DNA of 64,000 bases from positions 1,129,501 through 1,193,500 of the forward strand of contig NZ_CP061091.1 in the NCBI RefSeq assembly GCF_017654485.1, in the 5' to 3' direction. The notes beneath the pieces are model-generated. The model was given only the letters and a program-made list of their open reading frames with translations. It was not told where the DNA came from and made no database searches. This DNA comes from Roseomonas marmotae. GTDB lineage: Bacteria > Pseudomonadota > Alphaproteobacteria > Acetobacterales > Acetobacteraceae. Below are positions 61,277 through 64,000 of this stretch, one piece after another. The translations under genes and the position numbers were made by a program. Numbering within the stretch: position 1 is the first letter of the stretch; every line of letters begins with the position of its first letter.

Positions 61277-62167
61277 ATGGCCATTCTCGTCGACGCCAAT
61301 ACGAAGGTGATGACCCAGGGCTTCACCGGCTCTCAGGGCACCTTCCACGCTGAGCAGGGCATCGCCTACGGCTCCAAGTATGTGGGCGGCGTGACGCCGG
61401 GCAAGGGTGGCCAGACCCACCTGAACCTGCCGGTGTTCAACACCGTCGGCGAATGCGTCGAGGCGACGGGCGCGAATGCCTCCGTCATCTACGTGCCGCC
61501 GCCCTTCGCCGCCGACTCCATCCTGGAGGCCATCGACGCCGAGGTGCCGCTGATCATCTGCATCACCGAGGGCATCCCGGTGATCGACATGATCAAGGTC
61601 AAGCGCGCCCTTTCCGGCAGCAAGTCCCGCCTGATCGGGCCGAACTGCCCGGGCGTGATCACGCCGGGCGCCTGCAAGATCGGCATCATGCCCGGTCATA
61701 TCCATCTGCCCGGCACGGTGGGCATCGTCTCCCGCTCCGGCACGCTGACCTACGAGGCCGTGGCGCAGACGACCGCGGCGGGCCTCGGCCAGTCCACCTG
61801 CGTCGGTATCGGCGGCGACCCGGTCAAGGGCACCGACTTCACCGAGGTGCTGGAGATGTTCCTGGCCGACCCCGAGACCAAGCAGATCGTCATGATCGGC
61901 GAGATCGGCGGTCAGTCCGAGATCCAGGCGGCCGAGTTCCTGGGGCGCGAGAACAAGCCGGGCTCCAAGAACTACAAGCCGGTTGTCGGCTTCATCGCCG
62001 GCGCGACCGCTCCTCCGGGCCGCCGCATGGGCCATGCCGGCGCCGTGATCTCGGGCGGCAAGGACACGGCCGCGGCCAAAATGGAAGCCATGCGCGCTGC
62101 TGGCATTCATGTGGCCGAGAGCCCGGCCGCCCTGGGCTCGACCATGGTGAAGGCCATCGCTGGCTGA
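61277..62167 (+). CDS. sucD: Succinate-CoA ligase alpha subunit
   Basis: 296 residues. CoA-binding Rossmann fold ([17 protein letters not shown]), [27 protein letters not shown], and the phosphorylated active-site His in [18 protein letters not shown]. Complete. Coupled tightly to sucC. Confidence 0.98.
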   Translation: MAILVDANTKVMTQGFTGSQGTFHAEQGIAYGSKYVGGVTPGKGGQTHLNLPVFNTVGECVEATGANASVIYVPPPFAADSILEAIDAEVPLIICITEGIPVIDMIKVKRALSGSKSRLIGPNCPGVITPGACKIGIMPGHIHLPGTVGIVSRSGTLTYEAVAQTTAAGLGQSTCVGIGGDPVKGTDFTEVLEMFLADPETKQIVMIGEIGGQSEIQAAEFLGRENKPGSKNYKPVVGFIAGATAPPGRRMGHAGAVISGGKDTAAAKMEAMRAAGIHVAESPAALGSTMVKAIAG

Positions 62168-62274
62168 TGTCTTCCGGCGCGCGACAAGGAACCGCGTCCC
62201 GTCGCCGGCCCAGATCATGGGCCGCGCGATCCGGAGGGTTGCCATGACGCCGCCGCCGATCTTTTGTTCATGCG

Positions 62275-62308
62275 CGCCGCCCCCATATCCAGGGGCGGCG
62301 ATGCATTT
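62275..62308 (+). terminator. Hairpin between sucD and sucA
   Basis: CGCCGCCCC (62275-62283) pairs with GGGGCGGCG (62292-62300) around CATATCCA, followed by ATGCATTTT. It could reduce read-through from sucCD into sucA in this 204-base gap. Confidence 0.45.
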
Positions 62309-62371
62309 TGTGACGTCCGTGACCAATGAAAGCCACACTGCCCAGCCAAGGGGTGGGGTGAGGAGGAAGTA

Positions 62372-64000
62372 ATGGCCGGTATCGACATCCTGGCGAGTGC
62401 GATGACGGGGGCGAACGCCGCCTTCCTCGCCGATCTCTATGCACGCTGGGTGGATAAGCCGGACAGCGTGGACCCGTCCTTCCAGGAGCTGTTCGCGGCC
62501 CTGAACGACGATGCCCGCTCCGTGTTGCAGAACGCCACCGGTGCGTCCTGGGCCCCCCGCCCACGTGGCGGTTTCGCGCCCGAGCCCGAGGCGCCGAAGG
62601 CCGACCCGAAGAAGGCTGGCGCTGGCGCGAATGCAGCCGACCCCGCCGCCGCCCGGCAGCAGGTGCTGGATTCGATCCGCGCCCTGATGCTGATCCGCGC
62701 CTATCGCGTGCGCGGCCATCTGGAGGCGCAGCTGGACCCGCTGCATCTGCAGATACCCAAGACGCATCCGGAGCTCGACCCCGCGACCTACGGCTTCAGC
62801 GAAGCCGACATGGACCGGCCGATCTTCATCAACCGCGTGCTGGGCAAGGATACTGCCACGCTGCGCGAGATCATCGCGATCTGCCGCGCCAGCTATTGCG
62901 GGCCGATCGGCGTCGAGTTCATGCATATCCAGGACCCCGAGCAGAAGTCCTGGATGCAGCAGAAGATCGAGGGTGCGCCCTGGGCGCAGGTTTTTGACGC
63001 GGCGGCCAAGCGCCAGATCCTGCAGCAGCTGACCGAGGCCGAGGGCTTCGAGGCTTTCTGCGCCCGCAAGTATGTGGGCACCAAGCGCTTTGGCCTGGAG
63101 GGCGGCGAGGTCACCATCCCCGCCCTGCAGACCATCATCGCCACCGCCGCCGAGCAGGGCGTGGCCGAGATCGCCATCGGCATGGCCCATCGTGGCCGCC
63201 TGAACACGCTGGTGAACGTGGTGAAGAAGCCCTTCACCCGCGTCTTCGCCGAGTTCAAGGGCGTCTCCGCCAACCCGGACGATGTCCAGGGCTCGGGCGA
63301 CGTGAAGTATCACCTCGGCACTTCCACCGATATCGAGATCAACGGCCGCCAGATTCACCTGTCGCTGCAGCCCAACCCTTCGCATCTCGAGGTCGTGGAC
63401 CCCGTGGTGATGGGTAAGGTGCGCGCGCGCCAGGACATGGCGGGCGACACCAAGGCCCGCCGCAGCGTCATGGGCATCCTGCTGCATGGCGACGCCGCCT
63501 TCGCCGGCCAGGGCGTGGTCTATGAGACCCTGGCGATGAGCCAGCTCATCGGCTACCGCACCGGCGGCACGGTGCATGTGGTGACCAACAACCAGATCGG
63601 CTTCACCACCGTCCCGGTGCATGCCTATTCCGGCCTGTACTGCACGGATGTCGCCAAGTCCGTGCAGGCGCCGATCCTGCATGTGAACGGCGACGATCCG
63701 GAAGCGGTGGTCTTCTGCGCCCGCCTCGCGGCCGAATACCGCATGAAGTTCGGCGCCGATATCGTGCTGGACATCGTCTGCTACCGCCGTCACGGCCATA
63801 ACGAGACGGACGAGCCGGCCTTCACCCAGCCGATCATGTATGCCCGCATCAAGGAGACCAAGACGACCCGCACCCTCTATGCGGAGCGTCTGGCCCATAG
63901 CGGCGCCGTGCCGGCCGAGGACGGCAAGGCCATGCTGGATGCCTTCAATGCCCAGCTGGAGGAGGCCTATGAGGCCGCCCAGACCTTCAAGCCGAACAAG
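62372..64000 (+). CDS. sucA: 2-oxoglutarate dehydrogenase E1 component (3' end cut by window)
   Basis: 543 codons visible of about 950. Thiamine-diphosphate enzyme that decarboxylates 2-oxoglutarate and passes succinyl to SucB. N-terminal FLADLYARWVDKPDSVDPSFQELF (E1 SucB-binding motif LYxxWxxxPxSV), a flexible linker, then RGHLEAQLDPL, GMAHRGRLNTLVNV, the substrate/ThDP region HLSLQPNPSHLEVVDPVVMG (NPSHLE), GDAAFAGQGVVYE and TNNQIGFTT, CYRRHGHNETDEPAFTQP. AGGAGGAAG precedes the ATG at 62372. The frame is open to the window end. Confidence 0.98.
   Translation, partial: MAGIDILASAMTGANAAFLADLYARWVDKPDSVDPSFQELFAALNDDARSVLQNATGASWAPRPRGGFAPEPEAPKADPKKAGAGANAADPAAARQQVLDSIRALMLIRAYRVRGHLEAQLDPLHLQIPKTHPELDPATYGFSEADMDRPIFINRVLGKDTATLREIIAICRASYCGPIGVEFMHIQDPEQKSWMQQKIEGAPWAQVFDAAAKRQILQQLTEAEGFEAFCARKYVGTKRFGLEGGEVTIPALQTIIATAAEQGVAEIAIGMAHRGRLNTLVNVVKKPFTRVFAEFKGVSANPDDVQGSGDVKYHLGTSTDIEINGRQIHLSLQPNPSHLEVVDPVVMGKVRARQDMAGDTKARRSVMGILLHGDAAFAGQGVVYETLAMSQLIGYRTGGTVHVVTNNQIGFTTVPVHAYSGLYCTDVAKSVQAPILHVNGDDPEAVVFCARLAAEYRMKFGADIVLDIVCYRRHGHNETDEPAFTQPIMYARIKETKTTRTLYAERLAHSGAVPAEDGKAMLDAFNAQLEEAYEAAQTFKPNK

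Overview
The window is high-GC chromosomal DNA from an alphaproteobacterium, most likely Acetobacteraceae (Roseomonas or a close relative). This is inferred from gene content and order: a cluster sdhCDAB - zapE - mdh - sucCD - sucA, short DUF1489/DUF2842/DUF2171/DUF2934 proteins typical of Alphaproteobacteria, a TctA/TctB transporter with a DctB/DctD-type regulatory pair, and degenerate IS5-family insertion sequences. There is no rRNA, CRISPR array, plasmid or phage gene. One tRNA (Pro-CGG) is present.

Layout. 1-4.6 kb (minus): a truncated tctA, tctB, an NtrC-type sigma-54 activator and its sensor kinase, apparently one operon controlling and encoding tripartite tricarboxylate uptake. 5.2-6.0 kb: two small secreted proteins (a glycine-zipper lipoprotein and a Rap1a/Tai-like protein). 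6.1-11.5 kb: an accessory patch with a broken IS5 copy, three further transposase remnants, a GlxA-type AraC regulator divergent from an exported metallo-beta-lactamase-fold hydrolase, and a DEAD-box helicase. 11.5-12.9 kb: a second-type map gene with a TetR regulator whose start lies next to a perfect palindrome. 13-16 kb: a lipid A acyltransferase and a Na/Pi cotransporter.

16-23 kb: class Ia ribonucleotide reductase, with nrdA and nrdB separated by a PfkB sugar kinase and a GH65 phosphorylase; both nrd genes carry NrdR-like box pairs upstream. 23-34 kb: mixed metabolism (flavin reductase, YtcJ-type amidohydrolase with an overlapping 12-codon leader, APC permease, Gfo/Idh/MocA oxidoreductase, MarC, DUF2161 nuclease-like protein, Ada, tartrate/D-malate dehydrogenase, a TctC/Bug-like protein, apt). 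34-37.7 kb: TorF-type outer-membrane protein, tRNA-Pro, cytochrome c', cytochrome b561, LysM protein. 37.7-39.8 kb: psd-pssA-phosphatase, a tightly coupled phosphatidylethanolamine operon.

39.9-47.0 kb: a six-gene Hyf/complex-I-like operon (hyfB, C, E, F, G, I-like) with start/stop overlaps throughout except the last junction. It has no ferredoxin-type subunits, all four nickel-ligand cysteines of the large subunit are replaced, and by eye the canonical proton-pathway charges of both antiporter-like subunits are also missing. It belongs with the energy-converting-hydrogenase-related (Ehr) complexes but looks unusually stripped; this is the best candidate here for an undescribed system. 47-52.8 kb: YpfJ metalloprotease, a His-rich small secreted protein, DUF1489, a PAS-containing chemoreceptor, asd, a glycine-zipper lipoprotein. 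53-64 kb: the TCA cluster, ending inside sucA at the window edge.
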